48,618 bases of DNA. Source: Candidatus Colicola equi. Its GTDB lineage: Bacteria; Bacteroidota; Bacteroidia; Bacteroidales; Paludibacteraceae. The position numbers and the translations under genes are program-made. Location of the stretch: positions 1 through 48,618 of the forward strand of contig JAGHRV010000075.1 in NCBI GenBank assembly GCA_018066175.1, given 5' to 3'. The notes under the pieces are model-generated. The model saw nothing but the letters and a program-made list of their open reading frames with translations, had not been told where the DNA came from and made no database searches. This document shows positions 17,093 to 27,737 of this stretch, one piece after another (the stretch's first letter is position 1; each line of letters opens with the position of its first letter).

Positions 17093-18412
17093 ATGAATAT
17101 AAGAAAGCAAATACTTGCCTTCTGCTTGTTGTTAACATTGTCTGCAGTCGCGCAATCTGTTAACACAATGGATTATAAGCGTAATTCATTGGCTAATATG
17201 TTGGTATATCATCCTGAAGATGAGTTTGGACCTAATATATACGAGGCTTATTTGGCTATGCCTCTGCCCGATAAATATGATGACCATAATCTAACATGGC
17301 GAATCATTGATAATAGTACCGTCACCGGCGTACAACACAATAAAACGGGGTTCAATAAAGCTAAATACGGGCATGTATTGTCGGTATCAGAGATGAAAGA
17401 AAACGCGGCCTATATCGAGAACTTACTCAATCAACAACAGATAGGTAAGTCCCTCGTTGCTAAATGGTTTAATATGCAGGGGGATAGTGTGCATAATGCC
17501 ACTTTTAATACCGAATTGATTCAGGAACGCGGACAATACAACGCTTCTGATGTGGATGTTGAACTGGCATTGCAAACCGTACGTGGCGTGGCTGCCTTAG
17601 CCGATGCAGGAGAAGAGTTGATAGGGCAGACCTTTGTCTTAGTCAATGACATAACCTATGTGACTGCCGAAGAAGAAGCCGCTGCTGCTAAAGCCAGTAT
17701 GGCTATCTTAGGTGGCTTATTTGATGCGCTGACAGGAGGAAAATCCGGCCAGCAAATGGCCAATAGTGTGGGGAAGATTGCCGATAGTTTTACCGGATTT
17801 AATGTCAAAACACATAGCTACCTATATGAATTGATTTGGAACGATTCAATTGCCAATATATTCTACCGATATCACTATACCGCTCAACCGAATCCCGATA
17901 AAATACTTGCCTTCCTTGCCGATACAACGTCTTTCCGAGTGCGATTTGTCGCTCATGAATACGAATATGATAAGAAATCAACCCTCAAAGGCAAATATGA
18001 ACGCTCTGAACTGGTTAAGACGATTTGTGCTAGGTCAATTGATAAAAACATTGTGGCATTAGGTAAACAATACGAAGATTTCAAGGTCAAAACGCCGGTA
18101 TATGGCGTTGAAACAAATAAGAAAGGGTTAATCTCTGGATATACCGCCAAGATTGGACTCAAAGAAGGTGTGGCAGAAAATACAAAGTTCCAGGTTATTC
18201 AACGTGTCTATAATCCTGAAACCAAGAAAACATCCTATAAATATATAGCGACTGTCCAACCTATCAAAGGACAGATTTGGGACAATCGCTATAATGCAGT
18301 ATTAGAACAAGATGCCGGCAGTGACTTGCAATATACCTCCTTCAAAAAAGTTGCAGGAGGCGAGATACTGCCTGGAATGTTACTTGTTGAGGGCAGATAT
18401 AGCAAGCTTTAA
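17093..18412 (+). CDS. Secreted protein of unknown function
   Basis: The 439-residue protein starts with a signal peptide (about 1-20, ending AVAQ). The rest has no motif I recognise; an Ala/Glu-rich hydrophobic stretch around 200-230 ([21 protein letters not shown]) could be a helix near the membrane. Its final 33 bases overlap the 3' end of valS on the other strand. As the last gene of the run it probably works with the four upstream exported proteins. Confidence 0.55.
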   Translation: MNIRKQILAFCLLLTLSAVAQSVNTMDYKRNSLANMLVYHPEDEFGPNIYEAYLAMPLPDKYDDHNLTWRIIDNSTVTGVQHNKTGFNKAKYGHVLSVSEMKENAAYIENLLNQQQIGKSLVAKWFNMQGDSVHNATFNTELIQERGQYNASDVDVELALQTVRGVAALADAGEELIGQTFVLVNDITYVTAEEEAAAAKASMAILGGLFDALTGGKSGQQMANSVGKIADSFTGFNVKTHSYLYELIWNDSIANIFYRYHYTAQPNPDKILAFLADTTSFRVRFVAHEYEYDKKSTLKGKYERSELVKTICARSIDKNIVALGKQYEDFKVKTPVYGVETNKKGLISGYTAKIGLKEGVAENTKFQVIQRVYNPETKKTSYKYIATVQPIKGQIWDNRYNAVLEQDAGSDLQYTSFKKVAGGEILPGMLLVEGRYSKL

Positions 18413-21109
18413 GGTTGCTATTCGCTGCTCGGCATCAGCTTTCTTCTTGCGCTCCAATTCAACAATCTCAGGTTTGGCATTAGCAACGAATCGTTCGTTG
18501 TTCAGTTTAGCCATCACACCTCTCAAGAACCCTTCTTGGTGCGCCAGGTCCGCCTCTAATTTCTTCAACTCCTCATCCTTATTGACAAAATTATCCAACG
18601 GAATACTGAACTCCGTCGTACCGACAATAAACGTTGACGTTGTCGTTGTCGTTGTGGTTGTCGTTGTCTGAACTTCTACGTTAGCGAGTTTAGTCACCAA
18701 CTCACTCAACCCAATCGGACTAATCAGTGTTAATTTCTCCTTCGGAGGAATATTCTTGGATGCACGGATATTACGCACTCCGGCTACTACTTCCTTGACG
18801 AATTCCATCTGACTAAGGCAGCTGGCTGATTGCTGATTGCTAATTGTTAATTGATAATTGCTAATGCTGATGCTTTCTCCCTCTTTGCGGTCCTTGATAT
18901 TATGCCACAACTCCTCCGTAATAAACGGCATAAAGGGGTGCAATAGACGTAACATCTCATCAAAGAACGTGAGTGTACATTCGTACGTAGTAGCATCGAT
19001 AGGTTGCTGATAAGCCGGCTTAATCATTTCTAAGTACCAACTCGAGAACTCGTCCGTATAAAGTTTATAAACCGCCATCAAAGCTTCGCTTAAACGGTAT
19101 TTGCTCATCAAATCATCTATCTCGTTCGTGACTTCGTTCAGTTTATTGCGGAACCACTCGGTGGCCTCTTTTGCAGTGGCCGGTTGAGGTATGTTCTGCA
19201 CCTCTAAGCCCTTTACCATGCGGAAGCAGTTCCATATCTTATTGCAGAAATTACGGCCTTGCTCGCATAGCGCATCATCATACAGAATATCGTTTCCTGC
19301 AGGAGCAGAAAGCAGGATACCCATACGTACACCATCAGCTCCGTATTGTGCAATCAATTCCAACGGGTCAGGACTGTTGCCTAACGATTTGGACATCTTG
19401 CGACCTAATTTATCGCGCACAATACCTGTGAAATAAACATGCTTGAATGGCATCTTACCCGTGTACTCATAACCCGCCATAATCATGCGAGCTACCCAGA
19501 AGAAAATAATATCCGGACCGGTTACCAAATCGGCAGTAGGGTAGTAATAGGCTAATTGATTATTGCTGATTGCTGATTGATTATTGGTGATTTCGGAGCC
19601 ATCATTCAGGAAGAGCGAAATAGGCCATAACCAGGAACTGAACCAGGTGTCTAAGGCTCCTTCGTCTTGAATTAAGTTGAGAGTTGAGAGTTGAGCGTTG
19701 AGCGTTGTGGGTAAGTTGAGAGTTGATAGTTGTTTTTTGGCGTCCTCTAACGAAGGAGCAACGATAATCAAGTCCTCGGGATAAGCCTCTGCTCCCACTT
19801 CGTCCAATACCTCTTTGATATAATACGCAGGAATACGATGACCCCACCATAATTGACGGGATATGCACCAGTCCTTAATGCCTTCTAACCAATTGCGATA
19901 GGTGTTCTTATACTTAGCCGGATAGAAGACAATATCGTCATTCATAACAGGCGGCAAAGCGATATCGGCAAAGTGCTGCATGCGAATAAACCATTGCAGA
20001 CTCAAGCGGGGCTCAATAGGCACATTGGTGCGCTCCGAGTAGCCGACTTTATTATCGTAATCCTCAATCTTCTCCACCAACCCCAATGACTGCAAATCCT
20101 CAACAATCTGCTTTCTGCAATCAAATCGGTCCATGCCGTGGTATTTGCGAACATTGGCTTGTAAGTCTTCTTCTACGGTGTCCATATTCAAATGGGCATC
20201 AGCCGTAAAGATATCAATCGTCTTTAAGTCATATTTCTGCCCCAAAGCATAGTCATTCACATCATGAGCCGGAGTTACCTTCAAACATCCTGTACCAAAG
20301 CCAATCTCTACATAGCGGTCCTCAATAATCGGAATCTCACGACCTACACCCGGCACAATCACATGCTTTCCTTTTAACCACTGATTCTTCTCCTCTTTGG
20401 GATTGATACAAACTGCAATATCACCAAAGATTGTTTCGGGACGCGTGGTAGCTACAACGGCGTAATCAGCCCCGGTCTCAGGGTTGGTAACACCCTGCTC
20501 AACCACCTTGTATTTGAGGTAATAAAACTTGCTATGTTCGTCATGATAAATAACCTCTTCATCACTCAGTGCAGTCTGCCGTTCCGGGTCCCAGTTGACC
20601 ATTCGTAAACCTCTGTAAATCAATCCTTTACGGTATAAATCGCAGAACACTGATATAACCGCTTTGGAGCGTGTTTCGTCCATCGTAAAAGCCGTTCTAT
20701 CCCAGTCGCAAGAGCAGCCTAATTTACGCAGTTGTTTAAGGATAATTCCTCCATGCTCTTCGGTCCAATCCCAAGCATGTTTGAGGAACTGTTCACGGGT
20801 CAAATCGCTCTTGTTGATGCCTTGCTCCTTAAGGCGCTTAATCACCTTGGCTTCGGTCGCAATCGAAGCATGATCTGTACCGGGAACCCAGCATGCGTTT
20901 TTACCTTGTAAACGAGCGCGACGAACGAGTACGTCTTGGATGGTCTCGTTCAATACGTGTCCCATGTGTAATACACCTGTTACATTAGGGGGAGGAATAA
21001 CCACCGTAAAGGGTTCACGACCATCCGGTTCACTATGAAAAAGTTTGTTGTCTAACCAATATTGATACCACTTGGCTTCAATGTCTGTAGGATTGTATTT
21101 TGTATCCAT
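18380..21109 (-). CDS. valS: Valyl-tRNA synthetase
   Basis: The 909-residue class I enzyme charges tRNA-Val in the cytoplasm. The HIGH box is HMGH (about 48-51) after PPPNVTG, the KMSKS box is [14 protein letters not shown] (about 571-575), and the core [15 protein letters not shown] and [20 protein letters not shown] segments are intact, as is a C-terminal coiled-coil arm. Four inserts encoded by repeats stand out: [22 protein letters not shown] before the DTWFSS core, [12 protein letters not shown] before [20 protein letters not shown] in the anticodon-binding region, and ten threonines before the C-terminal arm. All are in frame, so the gene is probably functional. It converges on and overlaps the neighbouring gene by 33 bases. 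Confidence 0.95.
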   Translation of the reverse strand: MDTKYNPTDIEAKWYQYWLDNKLFHSEPDGREPFTVVIPPPNVTGVLHMGHVLNETIQDVLVRRARLQGKNACWVPGTDHASIATEAKVIKRLKEQGINKSDLTREQFLKHAWDWTEEHGGIILKQLRKLGCSCDWDRTAFTMDETRSKAVISVFCDLYRKGLIYRGLRMVNWDPERQTALSDEEVIYHDEHSKFYYLKYKVVEQGVTNPETGADYAVVATTRPETIFGDIAVCINPKEEKNQWLKGKHVIVPGVGREIPIIEDRYVEIGFGTGCLKVTPAHDVNDYALGQKYDLKTIDIFTADAHLNMDTVEEDLQANVRKYHGMDRFDCRKQIVEDLQSLGLVEKIEDYDNKVGYSERTNVPIEPRLSLQWFIRMQHFADIALPPVMNDDIVFYPAKYKNTYRNWLEGIKDWCISRQLWWGHRIPAYYIKEVLDEVGAEAYPEDLIIVAPSLEDAKKQLSTLNLPTTLNAQLSTLNLIQDEGALDTWFSSWLWPISLFLNDGSEITNNQSAISNNQLAYYYPTADLVTGPDIIFFWVARMIMAGYEYTGKMPFKHVYFTGIVRDKLGRKMSKSLGNSPDPLELIAQYGADGVRMGILLSAPAGNDILYDDALCEQGRNFCNKIWNCFRMVKGLEVQNIPQPATAKEATEWFRNKLNEVTNEIDDLMSKYRLSEALMAVYKLYTDEFSSWYLEMIKPAYQQPIDATTYECTLTFFDEMLRLLHPFMPFITEELWHNIKDRKEGESISISNYQLTISNQQSASCLSQMEFVKEVVAGVRNIRASKNIPPKEKLTLISPIGLSELVTKLANVEVQTTTTTTTTTTSTFIVGTTEFSIPLDNFVNKDEELKKLEADLAHQEGFLRGVMAKLNNERFVANAKPEIVELERKKKADAEQRIATLKLAISALNK
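18399..18421. terminator. Weak hairpin at the overlapping ends of two converging genes
   Basis: A 7-bp stem (ATAGCAA 18399-18405 with TTGCTAT 18415-18421) with a 9-base loop spans the stop of the plus-strand gene and lies within the valS 3' end. It has no T-run, so its use as a terminator is uncertain. Confidence 0.3.
18633..18668. repeat. Six hexamer units (GTTGTC family) in valS
   Basis: GTTGAC, GTTGTC, GTTGTC, GTTGTG, GTTGTC, GTTGTC. Translated on the minus strand it gives a run of threonines. Because the unit is six bases, unit gain or loss would keep the frame. Confidence 0.85.
18829..18863. repeat. Heptamer tract (ATTGCTA family), five units, in valS
   Basis: ATTGCTG, ATTGCTA, ATTGTTA, ATTGATA, ATTGCTA, with a related CTGGCTG just before. 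Translated as [13 protein letters not shown]. Confidence 0.85.
19555..19596. repeat. Heptamer tract (ATTGATT/ATTGCTG family), six units, in valS
   Basis: ATTGATT, ATTGCTG, ATTGCTG, ATTGATT, ATTGGTG, ATTTCGG. Translated as [15 protein letters not shown], inserted before the conserved [13 protein letters not shown]. Confidence 0.85.
19676..19731. repeat. Heptamer tract (GTTGAGA/GTTGAGC family) in valS
   Basis: GTTGAGA, GTTGAGA, GTTGAGC, GTTGAGC, GTTGTGG, a 4-base slip, then GTTGAGA, GTTGATA and a fading GTTG. Translated as [20 protein letters not shown]. The same heptamers occur in trmH at 35845-35893. Confidence 0.85.
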
Positions 21110-21147
21110 TTTAAATGATATTTAATTTCAATTTCACAAAAAGCGCA

Positions 21148-21155
21148 CAAAGGTA
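21148..21155 (-). promoter_or_regulatory. Promoter -7 element (TACCTTTG) of valS
   Basis: On the minus strand TACCTTTG lies 38 bases upstream of the valS start. An ATTG at the expected -33 position (21176-21179 read in reverse) gives a 20-base spacer. Confidence 0.7.
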
Positions 21156-21214
21156 CAAAAAAAAATGGAATAATGCAATAAAAATATGCAAAAAAACAAA
21201 ATAAATTTTATTTA

Positions 21215-21246
21215 TTTGTTCAGCCCGAAAAAAAATCGTATCTTTG
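21215..21246 (+). promoter_or_regulatory. Promoter of the adhesin operon (TTTG-N20-TATCTTTG)
   Basis: TTTG at 21215-21218 and TATCTTTG at 21239-21246 are 20 bases apart. Transcription would begin near 21253, which favours the ATG at 21288 over the one at 21258. No other strong promoter is seen before 35325, so this may drive the whole ten-gene run. Confidence 0.75.
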
Positions 21247-21287
21247 CATGCTAAATTATGCGCTCATGCGCTCGTAAATGCACGTAT

Positions 21288-24200
21288 ATGAAGAAATATT
21301 TTGTATTATTGGTGTTGATGTTGTGCTGCGGTTCATGGCTGATGGCCGCCACAGTGACTCCGGAATATTCTACACGTGGTAGGGAATTTTGGGGAGTGTT
21401 TATGGATAACAAAGAGACTAAACCCGACGATAAGTCGCTGGAGTTGGTGGTGTATATCACTGCCGAGGCAGGAGCTGATGTTACGATTGAAGTGCCCGGA
21501 ATGCCTAAAATCACCAAGTCAGTCAATGGTCTGGATTCGGTGGTCTTCTCGCCTAATGGTGAGTATAGTGTCAATAATGTGTACCTTAATACATTTGACA
21601 AAGATATGGAGAAGGTTCTAAGCAAGAGCATCCATATTTATAACACGGATCCTAATGACGAGCGTGTATTTGCCTGCTATCTGTACAATAAGGCCGGTCA
21701 GCCCGGTTTCATTACCCAAGATGCGTCGTTGCTGTTGCCTAAGACGATGTATGGGTACGAATATATGGTACAAACCTATAATGACGATAGCCGTTACACC
21801 GAGTTCGCAATTGTGGCAACCGAGAATAATACGGACGTGGTTATTCATACATCTGTGCAGACCAAGCAGGGGTCAACGTCTATTACTAAGACACTTAATC
21901 GCGGTCAGTCGCTGTTTGTGGTTAGTCAGTACCGCACCGACTTGGAGGCCGAGGAATCCATTGATCTTTCCGGAAGTACTGTGTGTGCTACTAAGCCTAT
22001 TGCGATGTTCGCCGGAAATATAGCACCTAAGATTCCTTTCCAAGATGCTTATTCGGAAGGATATGCTTTTGAACAGTTATTGCCGATGGATATTGCGGGC
22101 AAGGAGTATTATTTGGCATTGGGTAAGGGCGTGAAAGAAATGCAGTACGATTTTGTTGCTGTTTATCCAAATACCAAACTGACGGTCAAGTATAATATCA
22201 CCGGTAACTTAGTGTCGGACGTCATTGATTTGCCTAATGTGGGGGATAAATTACCTTCGTTTGGACAATTATCGGCCGAAATAACGGATGTATATATATC
22301 TTCCAATCAGCCGGTGCTATGTATGCAGTACATGACCAGTGGTGCAGTGAACCAAGAGAAAGTGATGGTGGATGTTACCCATTCGGTTATGGTGAACTGG
22401 GGTAATCCAACTACGGCATTGACCGCAGGGTGGGAACAGCGACTCAATAAGGCACGGTTCGTTACTCGACAAATGACCCCCAAGGAGAATCAATCGCTGC
22501 ATTTTACACCGCCACAAAAGCACTTTGCTCATCTTGTGCTGCGTAAGAGCGATTTGGCAACATTGCAGATAAAAGGACAGGACGGCAACCCTGTCATTCC
22601 TGACCAGACAGTCTTTAATAAGTCCTTCAAGGCCAATGCGGATATGGTTTATGGTTCGGTGCTATTGCCGAACGAATCACAGTGGTTTGATATTAGCGTT
22701 GGTGGCGAAGGATTTACCGGATATACCTATGGTATAACGGATGGTATAGGATACCTCTATACGATGGATTTCCAGCATGTTTACGATGACGATTCGCTCT
22801 TTATTACTACGGATGAGAATATCATGTCACCCCTGTCTTACAACTTAGAAAGAATGCCTCAGGGATGGTTGCAACGTCAGCCTTACTACTGGCTCAATCC
22901 GGATTCAATGCGTCTGGATACAGCATATATATGCGACTCATCGTGGGTGGACTTTAGTGGACAATTGCGCAAGGATATCCAATACGATGCCATCACGTGG
23001 CGTATTTACGAGTGCGATAAGAAGGGTAAACCGACATCTAAATTGATTGTGGAGGAAACGGTGGGTGCCGATAAAGTGACTAACCTCAAACAGGATTGGC
23101 GATACCAGTTCATCCTTGATCCACAACTCAATAAACAACCTGCTCAACGTGATCCGTTTACGTTCTATCAAGTACAAATGGAGATGAGCCGCCCTCGTCA
23201 GTTATGCACCGACATGGATCCACTATTAGATACCCTCAAAACCATGATACGCGTCAATCGTATTTATAACGACACCGTATGGCGAATGGCATGCGAAGGT
23301 GACACCGTGCGTGGTGTCTTCTACGAAACAATCAATGGGGTGCGTGTAGAAAGTAAATTCGCTGTGGGTGCCACATTGGACGAGGAAAAGGGTATTTATC
23401 CGCTTAAACTCGAGGACAAGACCGGACCTATAACACGCAGCTATACCACTATCAATGGTTGCGACTCCCTCGTCACGCTACGCGTATATGTCTTCCCCAA
23501 ACAGGAAGAAGTTGTGACTATGCTTGAGTGCGAAGACTCGCTGTACTTGCATCGATTTGGAAGCCACTTCAACTCACAAACATTAGACAAGGTCGTTCCA
23601 AAGGATAGTATTGATAATAAGCCGCACTACTACGAAGATGTGTTCCCTACAGACAACCTCTTCAAGAAACTGCCGGACGATAATGAGTTTAAGGAGCATT
23701 TTAGTACGTATGAGTGCGACAGTGTACTTAAACTGACCCTTACCGTCATGGACCTTGATTCCAAGGATACAACGGCATATTGGTGCTTGGAACAGCACGG
23801 AGGAGCACCCTTCAAGTGGAATGTTTATCCGGGTAAGACGATGGAAATTGCCAAGGATGATGAAGGCATGGATTGGTCCACCGGTATTGGTATTGGTGAC
23901 TTCTATGATAAATTCCCATATTCTACCGACCGCTATCCCGACTGCGATTGCGATAGTATGCGCTACCACTTGCATCTTATCATGGTTTCTAATACAGACA
24001 AACATGCCACTATCCATCTATGCCAAAACGAGACAAGAACAGTGGATGTACACGGCAAGATAGATGGTTCTAAACTGCCGGTCGGACTAACCCAATTCCG
24101 CCAAACGGTATCCGTTGGAGAATGCTCTTATGAGGACTTGCTCGATGTTTATGTGCATCCTATCTATAACGACACCTCTGATGTCGTCGTTTTCTACGGT

Positions 24201-27200
24201 ACCATCTGCGATGGAGGCACTTATCGTTGGGAAGATGCTAATGGTAAACTGCATGGCAATAACGGTCTAGTCTATTGCCGTGAGAAAGAAGACTCTGTCT
24301 TATTGGATGGCACCGTTGAGATGTTTAAGAACGAAGGCTCTTCCCGTTGGCCAGACCTCGTTTATACTTTCGAGGATCGCCAAAAGACCATCTCTTGTCC
24401 TGACTGCCACGATGATAAGGGCGGTTGCGATAGTATCATGGTGCTGCATCTGATCATCGCTCCTCATTATAACTTCAACGATGCACCATTAACGCTGTGC
24501 TCGGACGATACCGTGCGTTGGAACGAAGGTGATACCCTCTATTACGGTGAGCATTTCCAATGGAATGAACCCATACCGGCTAATAGTCGGAAACTCACTA
24601 AGGGCGAATATACCATGGCCCGTCATTGGAAAACGGTGTATGATTGCGACTCTACGCACAATGTGGAAATAGCGGTCTATGATGCTCAATTTGACGCATC
24701 AGATGTGTCGCTGCATAGTAATCAGCAATACAATCTCTTTGATGATGATGATGCACAACTCTATTCATGGTCTAACGTCAAGACCGTTGAAGGCTTTGCG
24801 CCATCGGATGTCAAGGATACATTACTGCGCGATACAACCTACCAACCGGATTGCGGCTGCCGTATCGTCAAAACACGTCGCGTATTTATCTACCCCGAAT
24901 ACCGCATTGAAGAGCCTGCTCAGTCGGAGTGCCAGGATGTAGTTAATACTTATCAATGGACGAATCACGATGACCATCTGATTTGGATGATTGATACGGT
25001 GACGAAACAAAAAACACAATACACGGCTAACGACATATCCTTGGCGCAATACGGCGTCTTCATGTTGGTGGATTCGATGCCGACTACGACTTGCAAGGAC
25101 TGCGAGACGCCTGCCAATGACTCGGTCTTCTATCAGATACTCACTATCCAACCTATTTATACCGAACATATTAACCGTCAGATAGATTATGTAGCTATCT
25201 GCTCGGATGATACGATTACTTGGAATCGCGGCGAAAAAAACGGTATTGTGCTGTACTACGGTCCGGATTACGATAAGATAGAGCATCCTATTGACGAAAC
25301 GCCTTATACCTACATCGTCTCTGCTGATACAGTGGCTTCTGTGGCTGAAGGATTCTTGTTGGATTCGATTAACCTCAAGAATACTCAAGGAACATGCGAT
25401 AGTACCCATTACTTCCATATCAGTATTTCGCATAGTTTCTACCATCAGCATAATGTCACCATCGGAGATAACGATTCCACGTATATCTTCCATCATGGCT
25501 GCGTATATGAGCGCGATATAGTGGGACAGGACTTCCACTACTACGATTACATGGATCATACTAAACCGGTGGATTATACCCAACTAACCGATCGTACTAT
25601 GCGTGAAGTAGTACTGTACGATACCCTCAAGACCTTTGCCGATTGCGATAGTATAGTGGAAGATATAGTGCGCATCTATCCTACTTATTACATCTATACG
25701 GAAGATACCACTTGCTCCAATGTTGAGTTTAACTGGCGTAATGGACCGGACGAATCGCCGGGTAAGTTTCTGGAACTCAATAAACGTTTCGGTACCATCA
25801 CTGATAAGGTGGTTTGCTACTACTACGATTCACTCCTAACGAAGGCCTATGGTGTTCCTGTGGACTCTGTCTTTGTGCTTAAACTCACTGTCCTGCCCGG
25901 AGGTATGTTGGAGATTAATGGTAAGGGTTGCAAGAACGAACCATATAAATTCAATGGCTATACTCTTCAGTACGATCCTGCTCATCCTGATATAGATAAA
26001 CAAACTGCTACCTTCAATTGGGACAACGAAGGTGGTTGCGGAGCTAAACTAACACTAACGGTTGATTTCCATAATGCCTATTTCCCAGAATCAGATATAT
26101 ACGGCGGAGCCACTACTATCAAGGAAGACTCTGTCTGCCGCTATGACCCCTATGCTTGGGTAGAAGATGATGGCTCCGAGCATACTCTCGCCTTGTATGA
26201 TGAACAAGGTAATCATCTCACCGAGATACCTACTGACACCTTGGGATGGATTACGGTCTATGACTCTCTCAAAACCAAGGAATGTAAGTGCGACTCCGTC
26301 TTCCAACTCCATCTGTTCGTCAAGGCTGCTTATCACATCTATGATACCACCACGGTGATTTGTACCAACCAGTCCTTCACGTGGGAGCAGACAGGTAAGG
26401 TTTATCAGAGCGATCATGACTCTATTCTGCGTGACACCATGTGGTACACCGCCGTCTCTGGTTGTGATAGTATCTATTTCCTGAAGGTCAAAGCCAATCA
26501 ATCCTACCTGTTGCCTCGTGCTGACACGATATGCGCTACCGAAGGTCAGAGTTACCAATGGCGCGGACAGTCGCTGGACGATGTGATTGCAACCGTTCGA
26601 GAGACGCAAATCAAAGTGGATACCATCTTGCGCGATTCACTCAAGACCGTCCTTTGCGATTGCGACTCCGTCTATACCGACACCGTCCTCATCGCACCGG
26701 TTGTATCCCATGAGAAATTCGATACAACCTGTTATGGAAATGCATATATACTAAATGAACGGATATTTACGTTCTCGCCTACGTGCAGAGATACAGTATG
26801 CTGCGATACGCTGCCGAATATCTATGGCTGCGACGAACCCTATGCCGTCACGCTCCATATATTGGATACTACTCACCACGCATTGGATATACCTGCTATC
26901 TGTGCCGACCAAGAAACGTATGATATCTTCTATTCTATCAAGGATGGACCTGCTATTCCGGCTCCTAAGTACTACATGATAGCGTTTGATGATTATGCTC
27001 ATAGCCAGAACTTTGTGGATGATAATGAGGACTGGATAGACTTGTCGGATCCCGAGAAAATCACCTTGCCGATGCCTGTACCGATGTCCGGTGCGTCCTA
27101 CGTGCACCCTGATGATTACCATGGTATCATATCTTTCTCCAATGGCTACTGCTCTGAGTCTATGCCGTTTACATTACCATTACGCTATCCGGCTACAATC

Positions 27201-27719
27201 TTGCATCAGCACTGGAATGATGTCATCAATATCTATACGGCTGAGTTTAACGGAGGCTATACGTTTGATTCCTATCAATGGTATGTCAATGACCAGAAAC
27301 TGATAGGTGAGACTAAACCCTATCTGTACCGTCCGCAGTCCTTGGGCGACTCGGTCTATAACGTTGAACTGCGACGCGTGGGAGAAGACTATTACCTCTG
27401 CACTTGCGGACTCAAGACAATGGCTAATGTAGGTGGTAACCCAATCGATCCAATGGGACCACAAGACCCATACGTGGCGGTCACTCCGACTGATGTCACT
27501 AAGGACCATCCGTATGTGCATATAATCTCTACTGCCGGCGGTTCGTATGAGTTGTTGGATACTTATGGCTCGCTATATACGTCCGGCAAGTACCGTCAAA
27601 CAGCCAGTACCAATATAGTGGCGGCCGAGGTGGCTCTACCTGCAATAGAAGGGGTATATGTCATGCACTTATACGATAATGCTGCAGGAGAACGCAGTGT
27701 CAAAATAATGGTTCACTAA
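21288..27719 (+). CDS. Giant secreted protein: IgGFc-binding-like N-terminus, many GCDS repeats, T9SS-like C-terminal domain
   Basis: The signal peptide MKKYFVLLVLMLCCGSWLMAA starts at the ATG 21288; an in-frame ATG at 21258 would add 10 charged residues in front. The 2143-residue product has an N-terminal region (about 25-480, starting TRGREFWGVF) resembling the IgGFc-binding N-terminal family. About a dozen modules follow (about 720-1860), each ending in a (G/D)CDS motif and a hydrophobic strand, for example NGCDSLVTLRVYVFP, GGCDSIMVLHLII, SGCDSIYFLKV and CDCDSVYTDTVLI. The last 80 residues end GVYVMHLYDNAAGERSVKIMVH, a typical T9SS sorting-domain ending. A cell-surface adhesin exported by T9SS is inferred. 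An outer-membrane barrel gene follows 18 bases downstream. Confidence 0.75.
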   Translation: MKKYFVLLVLMLCCGSWLMAATVTPEYSTRGREFWGVFMDNKETKPDDKSLELVVYITAEAGADVTIEVPGMPKITKSVNGLDSVVFSPNGEYSVNNVYLNTFDKDMEKVLSKSIHIYNTDPNDERVFACYLYNKAGQPGFITQDASLLLPKTMYGYEYMVQTYNDDSRYTEFAIVATENNTDVVIHTSVQTKQGSTSITKTLNRGQSLFVVSQYRTDLEAEESIDLSGSTVCATKPIAMFAGNIAPKIPFQDAYSEGYAFEQLLPMDIAGKEYYLALGKGVKEMQYDFVAVYPNTKLTVKYNITGNLVSDVIDLPNVGDKLPSFGQLSAEITDVYISSNQPVLCMQYMTSGAVNQEKVMVDVTHSVMVNWGNPTTALTAGWEQRLNKARFVTRQMTPKENQSLHFTPPQKHFAHLVLRKSDLATLQIKGQDGNPVIPDQTVFNKSFKANADMVYGSVLLPNESQWFDISVGGEGFTGYTYGITDGIGYLYTMDFQHVYDDDSLFITTDENIMSPLSYNLERMPQGWLQRQPYYWLNPDSMRLDTAYICDSSWVDFSGQLRKDIQYDAITWRIYECDKKGKPTSKLIVEETVGADKVTNLKQDWRYQFILDPQLNKQPAQRDPFTFYQVQMEMSRPRQLCTDMDPLLDTLKTMIRVNRIYNDTVWRMACEGDTVRGVFYETINGVRVESKFAVGATLDEEKGIYPLKLEDKTGPITRSYTTINGCDSLVTLRVYVFPKQEEVVTMLECEDSLYLHRFGSHFNSQTLDKVVPKDSIDNKPHYYEDVFPTDNLFKKLPDDNEFKEHFSTYECDSVLKLTLTVMDLDSKDTTAYWCLEQHGGAPFKWNVYPGKTMEIAKDDEGMDWSTGIGIGDFYDKFPYSTDRYPDCDCDSMRYHLHLIMVSNTDKHATIHLCQNETRTVDVHGKIDGSKLPVGLTQFRQTVSVGECSYEDLLDVYVHPIYNDTSDVVVFYGTICDGGTYRWEDANGKLHGNNGLVYCREKEDSVLLDGTVEMFKNEGSSRWPDLVYTFEDRQKTISCPDCHDDKGGCDSIMVLHLIIAPHYNFNDAPLTLCSDDTVRWNEGDTLYYGEHFQWNEPIPANSRKLTKGEYTMARHWKTVYDCDSTHNVEIAVYDAQFDASDVSLHSNQQYNLFDDDDAQLYSWSNVKTVEGFAPSDVKDTLLRDTTYQPDCGCRIVKTRRVFIYPEYRIEEPAQSECQDVVNTYQWTNHDDHLIWMIDTVTKQKTQYTANDISLAQYGVFMLVDSMPTTTCKDCETPANDSVFYQILTIQPIYTEHINRQIDYVAICSDDTITWNRGEKNGIVLYYGPDYDKIEHPIDETPYTYIVSADTVASVAEGFLLDSINLKNTQGTCDSTHYFHISISHSFYHQHNVTIGDNDSTYIFHHGCVYERDIVGQDFHYYDYMDHTKPVDYTQLTDRTMREVVLYDTLKTFADCDSIVEDIVRIYPTYYIYTEDTTCSNVEFNWRNGPDESPGKFLELNKRFGTITDKVVCYYYDSLLTKAYGVPVDSVFVLKLTVLPGGMLEINGKGCKNEPYKFNGYTLQYDPAHPDIDKQTATFNWDNEGGCGAKLTLTVDFHNAYFPESDIYGGATTIKEDSVCRYDPYAWVEDDGSEHTLALYDEQGNHLTEIPTDTLGWITVYDSLKTKECKCDSVFQLHLFVKAAYHIYDTTTVICTNQSFTWEQTGKVYQSDHDSILRDTMWYTAVSGCDSIYFLKVKANQSYLLPRADTICATEGQSYQWRGQSLDDVIATVRETQIKVDTILRDSLKTVLCDCDSVYTDTVLIAPVVSHEKFDTTCYGNAYILNERIFTFSPTCRDTVCCDTLPNIYGCDEPYAVTLHILDTTHHALDIPAICADQETYDIFYSIKDGPAIPAPKYYMIAFDDYAHSQNFVDDNEDWIDLSDPEKITLPMPVPMSGASYVHPDDYHGIISFSNGYCSESMPFTLPLRYPATILHQHWNDVINIYTAEFNGGYTFDSYQWYVNDQKLIGETKPYLYRPQSLGDSVYNVELRRVGEDYYLCTCGLKTMANVGGNPIDPMGPQDPYVAVTPTDVTKDHPYVHIISTAGGSYELLDTYGSLYTSGKYRQTASTNIVAAEVALPAIEGVYVMHLYDNAAGERSVKIMVH

Positions 27720-27737
27720 TGCAAAAACAATACGACT

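Noticed and set aside
18630..18670. Frameshift or sequencing error in valS at the poly-Thr tract
   Set aside because: The frame is continuous on both sides and conserved sequence resumes in the same frame (C-terminal arm).
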